From Streptomyces sp. NBC_00083 (lineage in GTDB: Bacteria > Actinomycetota > Actinomycetes > Streptomycetales > Streptomycetaceae), in contig NZ_JAPELY010000002.1 of NCBI RefSeq assembly GCF_026343295.1, positions 992,001 to 1,056,000 on the forward strand: a DNA stretch of 64,000 nucleotides, read 5' to 3'. How positions within the stretch are numbered: the stretch's first letter is position 1; every line of letters begins with the position of its first letter. Below the pieces are notes generated by a model. It did not search any database. It had not been told where the DNA came from and saw only the letters and a program-made list of their open reading frames with translations. Positions 24,864 through 32,436 of the stretch are shown here, piece by piece. Both the position numbers and the translations under genes were made by a program.

Positions 24864-25487
24864 TTACCGCGAGAGCGCCGCCGCCACGACCTCGGCCGCG
24901 CGCGCCGCCGGCACCCCCGCCGAGAGCAGCAGCGTGGTCGCCGCGGCGCGGCCGGCCTCCGCGGCGGGCAGCGCCCCCTCGTTCACCGCCTCCATGAGGC
25001 CGAACAAGGACTGCTCGTGTACGTAGGCGAGGGCCGCCGGGGCCAGCGGTGAGGCGAACACGCCCTGGCGCAGGCCGAGTCGGAGCAGGTCCACGCACTC
25101 CTTGCGGACCGGCGCGAGGCGCTGCTTGATGCCCGCCATGGTGACGCTGCGCTGGGCCAGGGCCACCAGGAGCCGGTAGCGGTCGGCGATCTCCCAGACC
25201 GCGAGGGTGGCTCGGGCGAGCGCCTCCGCCGGGTCCGCGATGCCCTCGCGCCCCTCGCGGTGCGCGTCCGCGACGGTCTCCGCCGCCTCGTCCACCAGCG
25301 CCGCGATCAACGCGTCCCGGCTCGGGAAGTGCCCGTACACCGTGCGCCGTACGACACCCGCCGCTCGGGCGACGTGGTCCATCGACGCGTCCGGATCGCG
25401 CACCAGCTCGGCGAAGGCCACCTCCATGATGCGGCGGCGATTCGCGTCGGCGCGGCCCCCCGAGGGGGCGGCAGGGGTAGCAGTCAC
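24864..25487 (-). CDS. TetR-family regulator of the adjacent MFS exporter
   Basis: Protein of 207 aa. N-terminal HTH about 15-60 (ANRRRIMEVAFAELV ... MDHVARAAGVVRRTVYGHF), then an all-helical ligand domain. The start is taken as GTG (VTATPAAPSG) with TGGGG upstream; 24 further in-frame codons would run through the operator and are rejected. Divergent from an EmrB/QacA-type transporter with two abutting palindromes between the genes, it is most likely the repressor of both, released by a substrate of the pump. Confidence 0.88.
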   Translation of the reverse strand: MTATPAAPSGGRADANRRRIMEVAFAELVRDPDASMDHVARAAGVVRRTVYGHFPSRDALIAALVDEAAETVADAHREGREGIADPAEALARATLAVWEIADRYRLLVALAQRSVTMAGIKQRLAPVRKECVDLLRLGLRQGVFASPLAPAALAYVHEQSLFGLMEAVNEGALPAAEAGRAAATTLLLSAGVPAARAAEVVAAALSR

Positions 25488-25523
25488 AGCCCCATTTTGC
25501 ACAGCGCCGCGCAGAGGCGTAAA

Positions 25524-25559
25524 TTGCACACCAGTGTGTAATTGCACAGCGATGTGCAA
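25524..25559. promoter_or_regulatory. two abutting 18-bp palindromes, TetR operator
   Basis: TTGCACACCAGTGTGTAA (25524-25541, one mismatch between arms) is joined directly to TTGCACAGCGATGTGCAA (25542-25559, perfect 7-4-7). A third half-site TTGCACA lies at 25497-25503. The consensus is TTGCACA-n4-TGTGCAA. The sites fill the space between the TetR start (25487) and the MFS start (25610). Confidence 0.8.
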
Positions 25560-25609
25560 GTGGATCTTCCCCGAGCGGGAACAGCAAGACCGAGGAAGGG
25601 TGGGACACC

Positions 25610-27280
25610 GTGGGTCTCGTCATCAAGGAGCCCGTCGAGACGATGGGGGCGCCCTACCGGCGGCGCTGGTGGGCGCTGCTCGTGCTCTGCCTCAGCCTGT
25701 TGATCATCGTGATGGCGAACACCGCCCTCACCGTGGCAGCGCCCGACATGACCAAGGACCTCGGGCTCAGCAGCTCCGACCTCCAGTGGGTCATCGACGG
25801 CTACACCGTCCCGTACGCCGCGCTGATGCTGCTGCTCGGTGCGATCGGCGACAAGTACAGCCGCCGGGGCGCGCTCGTGCTCGGCCTTCTCGTCTTCGCG
25901 GGCGCCTCCGTGGCCGGCTCGCTCGTGGAGAGCTCGACGGGTGTCATCGCCTCCCGCGCCGTCATGGGCGTCGGCGCCGCGCTGATCATGCCCGCCACCC
26001 TGTCGCTGCTCGCCTCCACCTTCCCGCGAGCCGAGCGCGCCAAGGCGATCCTGCTGTGGACCGCGACCGCCGGAATCGCCATCGCCGCCGGGCCGTTGGT
26101 CGCCGGCGCGCTCCTGGAGAACCACGGCTGGGCCTCGACGTTCCTCATCAACGTGCCGATCGCACTGCTCGCGGTCGTCGGCGCGTTCGTCCTCGTGCCG
26201 CCGTCCCGGGCCGCCCACCACGACCGCATCGACTACGTCGGCGGGCTGCTCTCGGTGGTCTCCGTCGGCGCGCTCGTGTACATGATCATCCAGGGTCCGC
26301 ACTTCGGCTGGGACGCCAAGGCGATCACCGCGGCGGTCGTCGCCGGGCTCGGCTTCGTGTTCTTCGTCCTGTGGGAGCTGCGCCACCCGCGGCCCGTCCT
26401 GAACGTGCGCCGCTTCGCGCACCGCATGTTCTCGGGCTCGCTGCTCGCCGTCGCGCTCTTCTTCCTCGCCGTGTTCGGCGCGTTCTACTACCTCACCCAG
26501 CACCTCCAGTTCGTGCTCGGCTACACCCCGCTGGAGACCGGCATCCGGATGCTGCCGCTGGCCGGCGCGGTGTTCGTCGGCTCCGCGCTGACCGGCCTGC
26601 TCACCCCGCGGCTCGGCATGAAGGTCACGGTCAGCGCCGGCATGGTCGCCGGGACCGTCGCGCTCGCGCTGCTCACCCGGGTCGACTCGGGCTCCGGCTA
26701 CGGCGACTTCCTCGCGCCGCTGATCATCCTCGGCGTCGCGATCGGGCTCGCCCTCTCGCCCTGCACCGACGCGATCATGGGCGCCTTCCCGGAGGCCGAA
26801 CTCGGCGTCGGCGGAGCCGTCAACGACACCTCGCTCGAACTCGGCGGCTCGCTCGGCATCGCGATCCTCGGCTCGGTGCTCGCCAAGTCGTACTCCTCGC
26901 ACCTCGCCGACGCCACCGCCGGTACGAAGCTCCCCGCGTCCGCGCTCGCCACCGCCCAGGACTCGGTCGGCGCCGGATACGCGGTGGCCCAGGGCATCGG
27001 CGACCAGGCCAGGCAGCTCGGCGCGCAGGCCCTGCACGCGGGCACCCCGCAGCAGGCCGCCCAGCTGAAGGCGCAGGCCGAGCAACTGGCCGCCGGAGCA
27101 CAGCAGATGAGCCACGCGGTGGGTTCCGCCTTCTCGGACGCGGTCGCCCGCACCAGCCTCGTCGGCGCGGTCATCCTGGGTGTCGGAACCGTCCTGGTCG
27201 CCGTGCTCCTGCCCCGCCGCGACAAGGGCGAGGCGCAGCCGAGCGAGACCGCCGAGGAGCGCCGGACCCTTCCGGTCTGA
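25610..27280 (+). CDS. MFS drug exporter, DHA2 (14-TMS, EmrB/QacA) family
   Basis: Protein of 556 aa with about 14 membrane helices. Motifs: MANTALTVAAPDMTKDL in helix 1, DLQWVIDGYTVPYAALML, the motif-A loop GAIGDKYSRRGAL, motif C-like GIAIAAGPLVAGALLENHGW. A long helical cytoplasmic or periplasmic loop near the C-terminus (about 450-510, Ala/Gln-rich) is typical of Streptomyces members. It starts at GTG behind GAGGAAGGG. It exports drugs or metabolites by proton antiport; regulation by the divergent TetR protein is strongly suggested by the tandem palindromes. Confidence 0.9.
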   Translation: MGLVIKEPVETMGAPYRRRWWALLVLCLSLLIIVMANTALTVAAPDMTKDLGLSSSDLQWVIDGYTVPYAALMLLLGAIGDKYSRRGALVLGLLVFAGASVAGSLVESSTGVIASRAVMGVGAALIMPATLSLLASTFPRAERAKAILLWTATAGIAIAAGPLVAGALLENHGWASTFLINVPIALLAVVGAFVLVPPSRAAHHDRIDYVGGLLSVVSVGALVYMIIQGPHFGWDAKAITAAVVAGLGFVFFVLWELRHPRPVLNVRRFAHRMFSGSLLAVALFFLAVFGAFYYLTQHLQFVLGYTPLETGIRMLPLAGAVFVGSALTGLLTPRLGMKVTVSAGMVAGTVALALLTRVDSGSGYGDFLAPLIILGVAIGLALSPCTDAIMGAFPEAELGVGGAVNDTSLELGGSLGIAILGSVLAKSYSSHLADATAGTKLPASALATAQDSVGAGYAVAQGIGDQARQLGAQALHAGTPQQAAQLKAQAEQLAAGAQQMSHAVGSAFSDAVARTSLVGAVILGVGTVLVAVLLPRRDKGEAQPSETAEERRTLPV

Positions 27281-27333
27281 CCGTCCGGCGCCGCCCGGCC
27301 CGCCCGCGTCCCTCCTTGCCCTGCCGTCGGCGT

Positions 27334-27351
27334 CAAGGATTACCGTCCTTG
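27334..27351. promoter_or_regulatory. CAAGG-n8-CCTTG palindrome abutting the MerR start
   Basis: CAAGG (27334-27338) and CCTTG (27347-27351) form an 18-bp MerR-type dyad ending 2 bases before the ATG. A weak promoter reading is TTGCCC (27316-27321), 19-base spacer, TACCGT (27341-27346), which would give a leaderless transcript starting at the ATG. A 19-base spacer is typical of MerR-controlled promoters. Confidence 0.45.
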
Positions 27352-27353
27352 TC

Positions 27354-27791
27354 ATGCGCATCGGAGAACTCGCGGCGCGGGCCGGCACGACGACCCGCAC
27401 GCTTCGGTACTACGAGTCGCGCGGCCTGCTGGCCGCGCGACGCACGGGCAACGGCTACCGGACCTACGACGAGAACGACCTGCGGCTGCTCCAGCAGATC
27501 AAGACCCTGCAGGACTTCGGGTTCGAGCTGGAGGAGACCCGGCCGTTCGTGGACTGTCTGCGGGCCGGCCATCCGGCCGGGGACACCTGTCCGGCGTCGC
27601 TCGCGGTGTACCGCCGCAAGCTGTCCGAGCTCGACGCGCTGATCGACGAACTCGGTGCCGTACGCGCCCAGGTGGGGGCGGAGCTGGCGCGCGCCGAGGT
27701 GCTGGCGGCGGCGGAGCTTCCGGGTGGTCCGGAGCCGCGCTGCGAGCTGGGCCCGGAGCCACCGGGAGCCGAAGGACGAACGAGGGGATGA
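27354..27791 (+). CDS. MerR-family transcriptional regulator
   Basis: Protein of 145 aa. It has the MerR winged HTH at the N-terminus (MRIGELAARAGTTTRTLRYYESRGLL; RTGNGYRTYDENDL), a coiled-coil dimerisation helix (about 75-115), and a short C-terminus with cysteines at about 64 (FVDCLRAG) and 75 (DTCPASL). There is no SoxR-type iron-sulfur cluster motif. The gene has no ribosome binding site, fitting a leaderless message. A thioredoxin gene starts 4 bases after its stop, so redox or thiol stress is a plausible signal, with the two cysteines as candidate sensors. Confidence 0.88.
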   Translation: MRIGELAARAGTTTRTLRYYESRGLLAARRTGNGYRTYDENDLRLLQQIKTLQDFGFELEETRPFVDCLRAGHPAGDTCPASLAVYRRKLSELDALIDELGAVRAQVGAELARAEVLAAAELPGGPEPRCELGPEPPGAEGRTRG

Positions 27792-27795
27792 CGCG

Positions 27796-28128
27796 ATGAT
27801 CAAGGCAGCAGGCGTGGACGAGGTCGACGACCGGACGTTCGCGGACGAGGTGACGGGGGCGGCCCTTCCCGTCCTGGTGGAGTTCACGGCCGACTGGTGC
27901 GGTCCGTGCCGGCAGATCGCGCCCGTGCTCAGTGCGCTGGCGGCCGAGGAGGCGGACCGGCTCAGGATCGTCCAGCTCGACGTGGACAGGAACCCGGAGA
28001 CGACGGCCAAGTACGGCGTCCTGTCGATGCCCACACTGATGGTCTTCGTCGACGGCGAGCCGGTGAAGACGATGGTGGGCGCGCGGCCCAAGCGGCGCCT
28101 GCTGCAGGAGCTAGCCGATGTGATCTGA
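27796..28128 (+). CDS. trxA: thioredoxin
   Basis: Protein of 110 aa, standard thioredoxin size. Active-site WCGPC in VLVEFTADWCGPCRQIAPVL, the cis-Pro loop in VLSMPTLMVFVDGEPVKTMVGA. A cytoplasmic protein-disulfide reductase. ATG behind GAGGGG, coupled to the MerR gene 4 bases upstream, so the pair is co-transcribed and probably induced together. A strong terminator follows. Probably one of several thioredoxins in the genome rather than the main one next to trxB. Confidence 0.92.
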   Translation: MIKAAGVDEVDDRTFADEVTGAALPVLVEFTADWCGPCRQIAPVLSALAAEEADRLRIVQLDVDRNPETTAKYGVLSMPTLMVFVDGEPVKTMVGARPKRRLLQELADVI

Positions 28129-28168
28129 CGAGGCGCCGCAGGGTCGCAGGTCGCGCGGAGCGCAAAGA

Positions 28169-28202
28169 AAATGCCCCGGATGAATTGACATCCGGGGCAT
28201 TT
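28169..28202. terminator. bidirectional terminator after merR-trx
   Basis: A perfect 14-bp stem AAATGCCCCGGATG / CATCCGGGGCATTT with a 6-base loop. Its flanking T and A runs allow U-tracts in both directions (ATTTCC on plus; CATTTTCTTT on minus). It is 40 bases past the thioredoxin stop and insulates the helicase gene. Confidence 0.85.
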
Positions 28203-28289
28203 CCTTGCGTATATTGGGTGTTTCGTGTCTGGTGAAAACAAAGCCACGAAGAAGCCTTATGAAAGCACTGTACCGCGTCAGGAGTGGAA

Positions 28290-30524
28290 TTGTCAACCGA
28301 GGAATTTCGGAAGGAACAGCAATTCATCACCGGTCTCTATGCCCGCCTCGATGAGCTGCGCGACCAGGCCGAGTCGGCGACGCGGACGGCGTTGGCGCAG
28401 GCCGGGACGGGTCTCCAAGCGCGACTCGAACGCGATGTGATGGTCGCCGAACAGTCCGGGCTGCTCGACGCCCTCAACGCGGGTGAGAACGGGCTGTGCT
28501 TCGGAAAGCTCGATTTCCGGGACGGCACGGCGCATCACGTCGGACGCATCGGAATCCGCAGGGACGACCGCGAACGCACCCCGCTCGTCATCGACTGGCG
28601 TGCCGAAGTCGCCCGCCCCTTCTATCTCGCCACCGGCTATTCCCCGATGGGGCTGCGGCGCAGGCGGCACATCACCACCGAGGGCCGCACCGTCACCGCG
28701 CTCCACGACGAGCTGCTCGACCTGACCGACTCCGAGCGCACCGGACACGAGGGCGCCAACGCCGACGAGGTGCTGCTCGCCGCGCTCGACGCCGCCCGCA
28801 CCGGCCGGATGCACGACATCGTCCAGACCATCCAGGCCGAGCAGGACCGCATCATCCGGGCCCCGCACCACGGGGTGCTCGTCGTCGAGGGCGGCCCCGG
28901 CACCGGGAAGACCGTCGTCGCCCTGCACCGGGCGGCCTATCTCCTCTACGCGTACCGGGAGTTGCTGGCCCGCAGGGCCGTGCTCGTGGTCGGACCCAAC
29001 CCCGCGTTCCTCGGCTACATCGGCGACGTCCTGCCCTCGCTCGGCGAGACCGGGGTGCTCCTGTCGACCCTGTCCGAACTCTTCCCCGGCGTCCACGCGA
29101 CCGGCACCGACACCCCCGAGGCGGCCGAGATCAAGGGCCGCGCCACGATGGCGGATGTGCTCGCGGCCGCCGTACGCGACCGCCAGACCGTGCCCGAGCG
29201 GGCGATCGACATCCCGCACGAGGGGTACGGCACGCTCCAGCTCGACCGGGCGATGGCGGAGGACGCCCGGTGGAAGGCACGCGAGAGCGGGCTCCCGCAC
29301 AACCTGGCCCGGCCGCACTTCGCCTTCCACATCATCGACGCGCTCACCGCGCAGCTCGTGGAGCGCATCGGCGCCGACCCCTTCGGAGGCCCGAACCTGC
29401 TCGGTCCCGACGACGCCGCGCAGATGGGCAAGGAGATCGCGACGAGCCACGAGGTGCACGCGGCGATCGCGGAGCTCTGGCCGCAGCTGACGCCCGAGGA
29501 GTTCGTGCGGGACTTCCTCGCCGAACCGGCCCGACTCCCGGACGCCGAAGCCAAGTCCGTCCGCCGCGAGGGCGGCGCCTGGACCCCCGGCGACGTACCG
29601 CTGCTCGACGAGGCGGCGGAACTCCTCGGCGAGGACGACAGCGCGGCACGGGCCGCCGCCGAGGCCGAGCGCCAGGAGCGGATCGCCTACGCGCAGGGCG
29701 TGCTCGACCTGTCCGCGGGATCGGAGTCGTACGAGTTCGAGGACGAGGAGTCCGAGGTGCTCGCGGCGCACAACATCATCGACGCCGAGCGGATGGCCGA
29801 GCGGCACGAGGAGGCCGACCACCGCAGCGCGGCCGAACGGGCCGCGGCCGACCGGACCTGGGCGTTCGGGCACATCATCGTCGACGAGGCGCAGGAGCTC
29901 TCGGCGATGGCCTGGCGGCTGCTCATGCGGCGCTGCCCGACCCGTTCGATGACGCTCGTCGGCGACCCGGCGCAGACCGCGGAGGCGGCGGGGGTGGGCT
30001 CCTGGGAGCGGATCCTCGCGCCGTACGTCGCCGAGGACCACTGGGAGCACGTACGGCTCGGGGTCAACTACCGTACGCCCGCCGAGATCATGGAGTTCGC
30101 GGCGCGGGTGTGCCGTGCGGTGGACCCGTCCTTCGAGCCGCCGCGCTCGGTGCGGTCCACGGGGGTGCACCCCTGGGCCCGGCGCGTCGCGCCCGACGGG
30201 CTCGCCGGGGCGGTGGCGGGCGCCGTCGCCGCCGAGCGCGGCACGGGGCGGCTCGCGGTGATCGCCCCGCCCCGCCTCCACGAGGCGCTGCGCCGCGCCC
30301 TGCCCGACGACACGGCGACCGGCCCCACCCCCGACCTGACGAGGGAGGCCGTGCTGCTCGACCCGCGTCAGGCGAAGGGGCTGGAATTCGACACGGTGCT
30401 GGTGGTGGAGCCGGGGGAGTACGGGGTGAGCGACCTGTACGTCGCGCTGACGCGGGCGACGCAGCGGCTCGGAATCCTGCACGCGGGGCCCGTACCGGAG
30501 GCGCTGAACCCCCTGACCCCCTGA
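28290..30524 (+). CDS. helD: HelD-type ATPase/helicase, RNA polymerase recycling factor
   Basis: Protein of 744 aa. Helical N-terminus (about 1-90, STEEFRKEQQFITGLYARLDEL), Walker A GGPGTGKT (201-208), Walker B and motif II HIIVDEAQELSAMAWRLL, motif III LVGDPAQT, and C-terminal motifs LGVNYRTPAEI and LYVALTRATQ. This is superfamily 1A (UvrD-like) in the actinobacterial HelD arrangement, where the N-terminal coiled coil enters the secondary channel of RNA polymerase and releases it from DNA or antibiotic. The start is the TTG at 28290, placed 5 bases after AGGAG; the in-frame GTG at 28284 would overlap that site. Confidence 0.82.
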   Translation: MSTEEFRKEQQFITGLYARLDELRDQAESATRTALAQAGTGLQARLERDVMVAEQSGLLDALNAGENGLCFGKLDFRDGTAHHVGRIGIRRDDRERTPLVIDWRAEVARPFYLATGYSPMGLRRRRHITTEGRTVTALHDELLDLTDSERTGHEGANADEVLLAALDAARTGRMHDIVQTIQAEQDRIIRAPHHGVLVVEGGPGTGKTVVALHRAAYLLYAYRELLARRAVLVVGPNPAFLGYIGDVLPSLGETGVLLSTLSELFPGVHATGTDTPEAAEIKGRATMADVLAAAVRDRQTVPERAIDIPHEGYGTLQLDRAMAEDARWKARESGLPHNLARPHFAFHIIDALTAQLVERIGADPFGGPNLLGPDDAAQMGKEIATSHEVHAAIAELWPQLTPEEFVRDFLAEPARLPDAEAKSVRREGGAWTPGDVPLLDEAAELLGEDDSAARAAAEAERQERIAYAQGVLDLSAGSESYEFEDEESEVLAAHNIIDAERMAERHEEADHRSAAERAAADRTWAFGHIIVDEAQELSAMAWRLLMRRCPTRSMTLVGDPAQTAEAAGVGSWERILAPYVAEDHWEHVRLGVNYRTPAEIMEFAARVCRAVDPSFEPPRSVRSTGVHPWARRVAPDGLAGAVAGAVAAERGTGRLAVIAPPRLHEALRRALPDDTATGPTPDLTREAVLLDPRQAKGLEFDTVLVVEPGEYGVSDLYVALTRATQRLGILHAGPVPEALNPLTP

Positions 30525-30589
30525 CCCCGCACCGGGTCGGGTCCCGCGCGCGCTCCTGGGTGGGTTGTTGTGCGAGCGTCGTCCCGCAT

Positions 30590-30626
30590 TCGTGAGTAGG
30601 GGGTGTCAAACTCCCCCTACTCACGA
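30590..30626 (+). promoter_or_regulatory. 14-bp perfect hairpin immediately before the barnase-like gene
   Basis: TCGTGAGTAGGGGG (30590-30603), a 9-base loop, CCCCCTACTCACGA (30613-30626). It ends 2 bases before the AAGGAG ribosome binding site. It could be an operator, a 5'-UTR structure controlling translation, or a terminator for the upstream helD gene (66 bases past its stop, no U-tract). Confidence 0.7.
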
Positions 30627-30642
30627 CTAAGGAGCATGAACA

Positions 30643-31068
30643 GTGCAGAGGACCACGTTCCGGGTGCTGGCCGGGGTCGCCGTCGCCACCGCAGCTCTCT
30701 CCTGGGCCCCCGCCGCAGCCTTCGCCTCCGCGCAGGCGCGCCCTGCCGAACGCGCCCTGCCCGCTGCGGCCATGACTCGCGCGGCGGCTCCCGTTCCCGC
30801 CGCGGCGGTCGACACCCTGGCGAAGATCGACGCGGGCCATTGGCCGCCCTCCGACGCGCCGGGCACCCAGGGCGGTGCGAACTGGCCGAACCAGGAGGGC
30901 CAGTTGCCCGTGACCGGCGCCAATGGAACCCAGGTCCACTACCGGACCTGGGACGTCGAGGCCAAGCAGCCGGGTCGTGCGCGGGGCCCCCAACGCATCG
31001 TCACCGGCGACGACGGCTCGGCCTGGTACACGCCGGACCAGTACCGCACGTTCACCCGCATGCGGTGA
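30643..31068 (+). CDS. secreted barnase/RNase Sa-family protein lacking both key catalytic residues
   Basis: Protein of 141 aa with a signal peptide (about 1-30). The last 60 residues match microbial guanyl-specific ribonucleases: VHYRTWDVEAKQPGRARG, PQRIVTGDDGSAWYTPDQYR. The two arginines of the phosphate site are present (Arg114, Arg118). The general base Glu (YHEY in RNase Sa) aligns with Thr102, and the general acid His (GDHY) aligns with Gln133. It is therefore probably not an active ribonuclease; binding of RNA or a barstar-like partner may persist. GTG start 8 bases after AAGGAG. No inhibitor gene is adjacent. Confidence 0.78.
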   Translation: MQRTTFRVLAGVAVATAALSWAPAAAFASAQARPAERALPAAAMTRAAAPVPAAAVDTLAKIDAGHWPPSDAPGTQGGANWPNQEGQLPVTGANGTQVHYRTWDVEAKQPGRARGPQRIVTGDDGSAWYTPDQYRTFTRMR

Positions 31069-31163
31069 CCCTCCGGGGGGCGCAGGCGGCGAAGCCCCCG
31101 CGGAGCCCCGGGAGCCGCACCCTCACGTTGCCGCACGGTGGGGCAGCCCCCCGGAGGGTCACC
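31064..31163. repeat. 18-bp perfect inverted repeat whose arms contain the two convergent stop codons
   Basis: GGTGACCCTCCGGGGGGC (31064-31081) and its exact reverse complement (31146-31163) are separated by 64 bases. The left arm includes the TGA of the barnase-like gene (31066-31068). The right arm includes, on the minus strand, the TGA of the LacI-family gene (31161-31159). It can act as a long-stem bidirectional terminator. Confidence 0.88.
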
Positions 31164-32235
31164 TTGGGGGCGCCGTGCTTTCGCGGGGCTGCAGCCGCGG
31201 CAGCGGATCCTGGAGCTGCCGGGGCTCCCCGCCGTCCAGCAGCTCCAGGAGCTGCCCCGCCGCGCGATGCCCGAACTCGTCCGCTTTGCGAACCAGCGCC
31301 GTCAACTGCGGATGCAGCGTGTGGCAGATGACGGAGTCCTCCCAGGACACCACCGACACGTCGCGCGGGATCAACAGCCCCCGCTCCGCCGCGACACTGA
31401 CCGCCGCCACCGCCATGACCTCGTTGTCGCAGATGAGGGCGGTCGGCGCGGTGGCGCCCGCGAACAGGCGCCGCGCGGCCTTCGCGCCCTGGCGGTCCGT
31501 GAAGTCCGTCGTCACGGACACCGCGTGTTCCAGGCCGAGCCGCCGCGCCGCCGCCCGCAGCGAGGCGATCCTGCGCGCGGTGTGGGCGAAGCCGAGCGTA
31601 CCCGCGATGTGACCGATGCGGCGGTGCCCGAGCCCGTACAAATGACGCACGATCAGGTCCATCGCGCCGGAGTCGTCGGCCCAGATGTTGGAGAGCCTTG
31701 CCTGGCGCGGGAGTTGGGGCGCCCCGGGGTTTCCCGGTGCCTCCATCCCGCCGATGATCACGGCCGGCAGGCCGAGTACCGCGAGGGTTTCGGGGCGCGG
31801 ATCGGACACCCGGGGGTCGACCACGATGACCCCGTCCACCCGGCCCTCCGCCCACCACCGCCGGTACAGCTCGCACTCCGCCTGGACGTCGTCGACCATC
31901 TGGAACACCAGTGCCTGGTCGCGCGGCGCGAGGCTCGCCTGGATGCCCGAGACGAGCTGGAGGAAGAACGACTCGCCGCCCAGGCTGTCCGCGGGCCGGG
32001 CGAGGACGAGCCCGATCGCCCCCGCGTTCTCGCCGGACAGTGCCCGCGCCGCGGAACTCGGCCGCCAGCCGAGCCGGTCCGCGACCCGTATGACCCGGCG
32101 CCGGGTCGAATCGGAGACCCCGGGGCGGTTGTTGAGGGCGAAGGAGACCGCGCTCGTGGAGACGCCCGCCTCTCTGGCCACGTCCTTCATCGTCGGGCGG
32201 CGGGGCGGTGACGCATCGCTTTCGAGCTCGCTCAT
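31159..32235 (-). CDS. LacI-family regulator of the glycan-utilisation operon
   Basis: Protein of 358 aa. LacI HTH at residues about 15-62 (TMKDVAREAGVSTSAVSFAL, then hinge SAARALSGE), followed by a periplasmic-binding-protein-like sugar-sensing domain (IGLVLARPADSLGGESFFLQ; HLYGLGHRRIGHIAG; PTALICDNEVMAVAAV). Divergent from a sugar-binding lipoprotein gene with a strong inverted repeat in between, it is the probable repressor of the importer/glycosidase operon, released by an imported mannose-containing oligosaccharide. Confidence 0.92.
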   Translation of the reverse strand: MSELESDASPPRRPTMKDVAREAGVSTSAVSFALNNRPGVSDSTRRRVIRVADRLGWRPSSAARALSGENAGAIGLVLARPADSLGGESFFLQLVSGIQASLAPRDQALVFQMVDDVQAECELYRRWWAEGRVDGVIVVDPRVSDPRPETLAVLGLPAVIIGGMEAPGNPGAPQLPRQARLSNIWADDSGAMDLIVRHLYGLGHRRIGHIAGTLGFAHTARRIASLRAAARRLGLEHAVSVTTDFTDRQGAKAARRLFAGATAPTALICDNEVMAVAAVSVAAERGLLIPRDVSVVSWEDSVICHTLHPQLTALVRKADEFGHRAAGQLLELLDGGEPRQLQDPLPRLQPRESTAPPR

Positions 32236-32249
32236 GCGCTGATGGTAAC

Positions 32250-32277
32250 GCGGTTTAGTTCAAGGTCACTAAACCGC
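32250..32277. promoter_or_regulatory. operator candidate between lacI-type gene and sugar-binding gene
   Basis: GCGGTTTAGT (32250-32259) and ACTAAACCGC (32268-32277) are perfect 10-bp arms around 8 bases, ending 14 bases upstream of the regulator ATG. TTTAGT half-sites recur at 32304-32309 and 32336-32341. The usual central CG of LacI-family operators is absent, so the pairing of this site with the adjacent LacI protein is probable but not certain. Confidence 0.6.
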
Positions 32278-32298
32278 CTTAGTTGCGTCCTCATATTC

Positions 32299-32312
32299 AG
32301 GACTTTAGTCCT
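32299..32312. promoter_or_regulatory. AGGACTTTAGTCCT palindrome, secondary site
   Basis: A perfect 6-2-6 palindrome containing the TTTAGT half-site found in the main operator, 27 bases closer to the sugar-binding gene. It could be an auxiliary operator for the divergent promoter. Confidence 0.45.
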
Positions 32313-32436
32313 TTTTAGCGTCGCTGACCTGCGTGTTTAGTCAATCAGGTCGCTTATTCGGTATTGACGGCCAATTAATGCGCGCTGCATGGTGTGCGGC
32401 AACGTCATCGGGACGAGGCGAAGGAGTCAGCCACTC

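Noticed and set aside
28203..28289. Rifamycin-associated element (RAE) upstream of helD
   Set aside because: I looked for the long inverted repeat described for HelR-type genes and saw none in the 87 bases before the TTG, so antibiotic-inducible control is not claimed.
30636..30660. ATG at 30636 as start of the barnase-like gene
   Set aside because: It lies only 1 base after AAGGAG and in a different frame; the GTG at 30643 gives a proper signal peptide and spacing.
30643..31068. Toxin-antitoxin or contact-dependent toxin with adjacent immunity gene
   Set aside because: There is no barstar-like small gene next to it and the catalytic residues are missing, so an active toxin/immunity pair is not supported.
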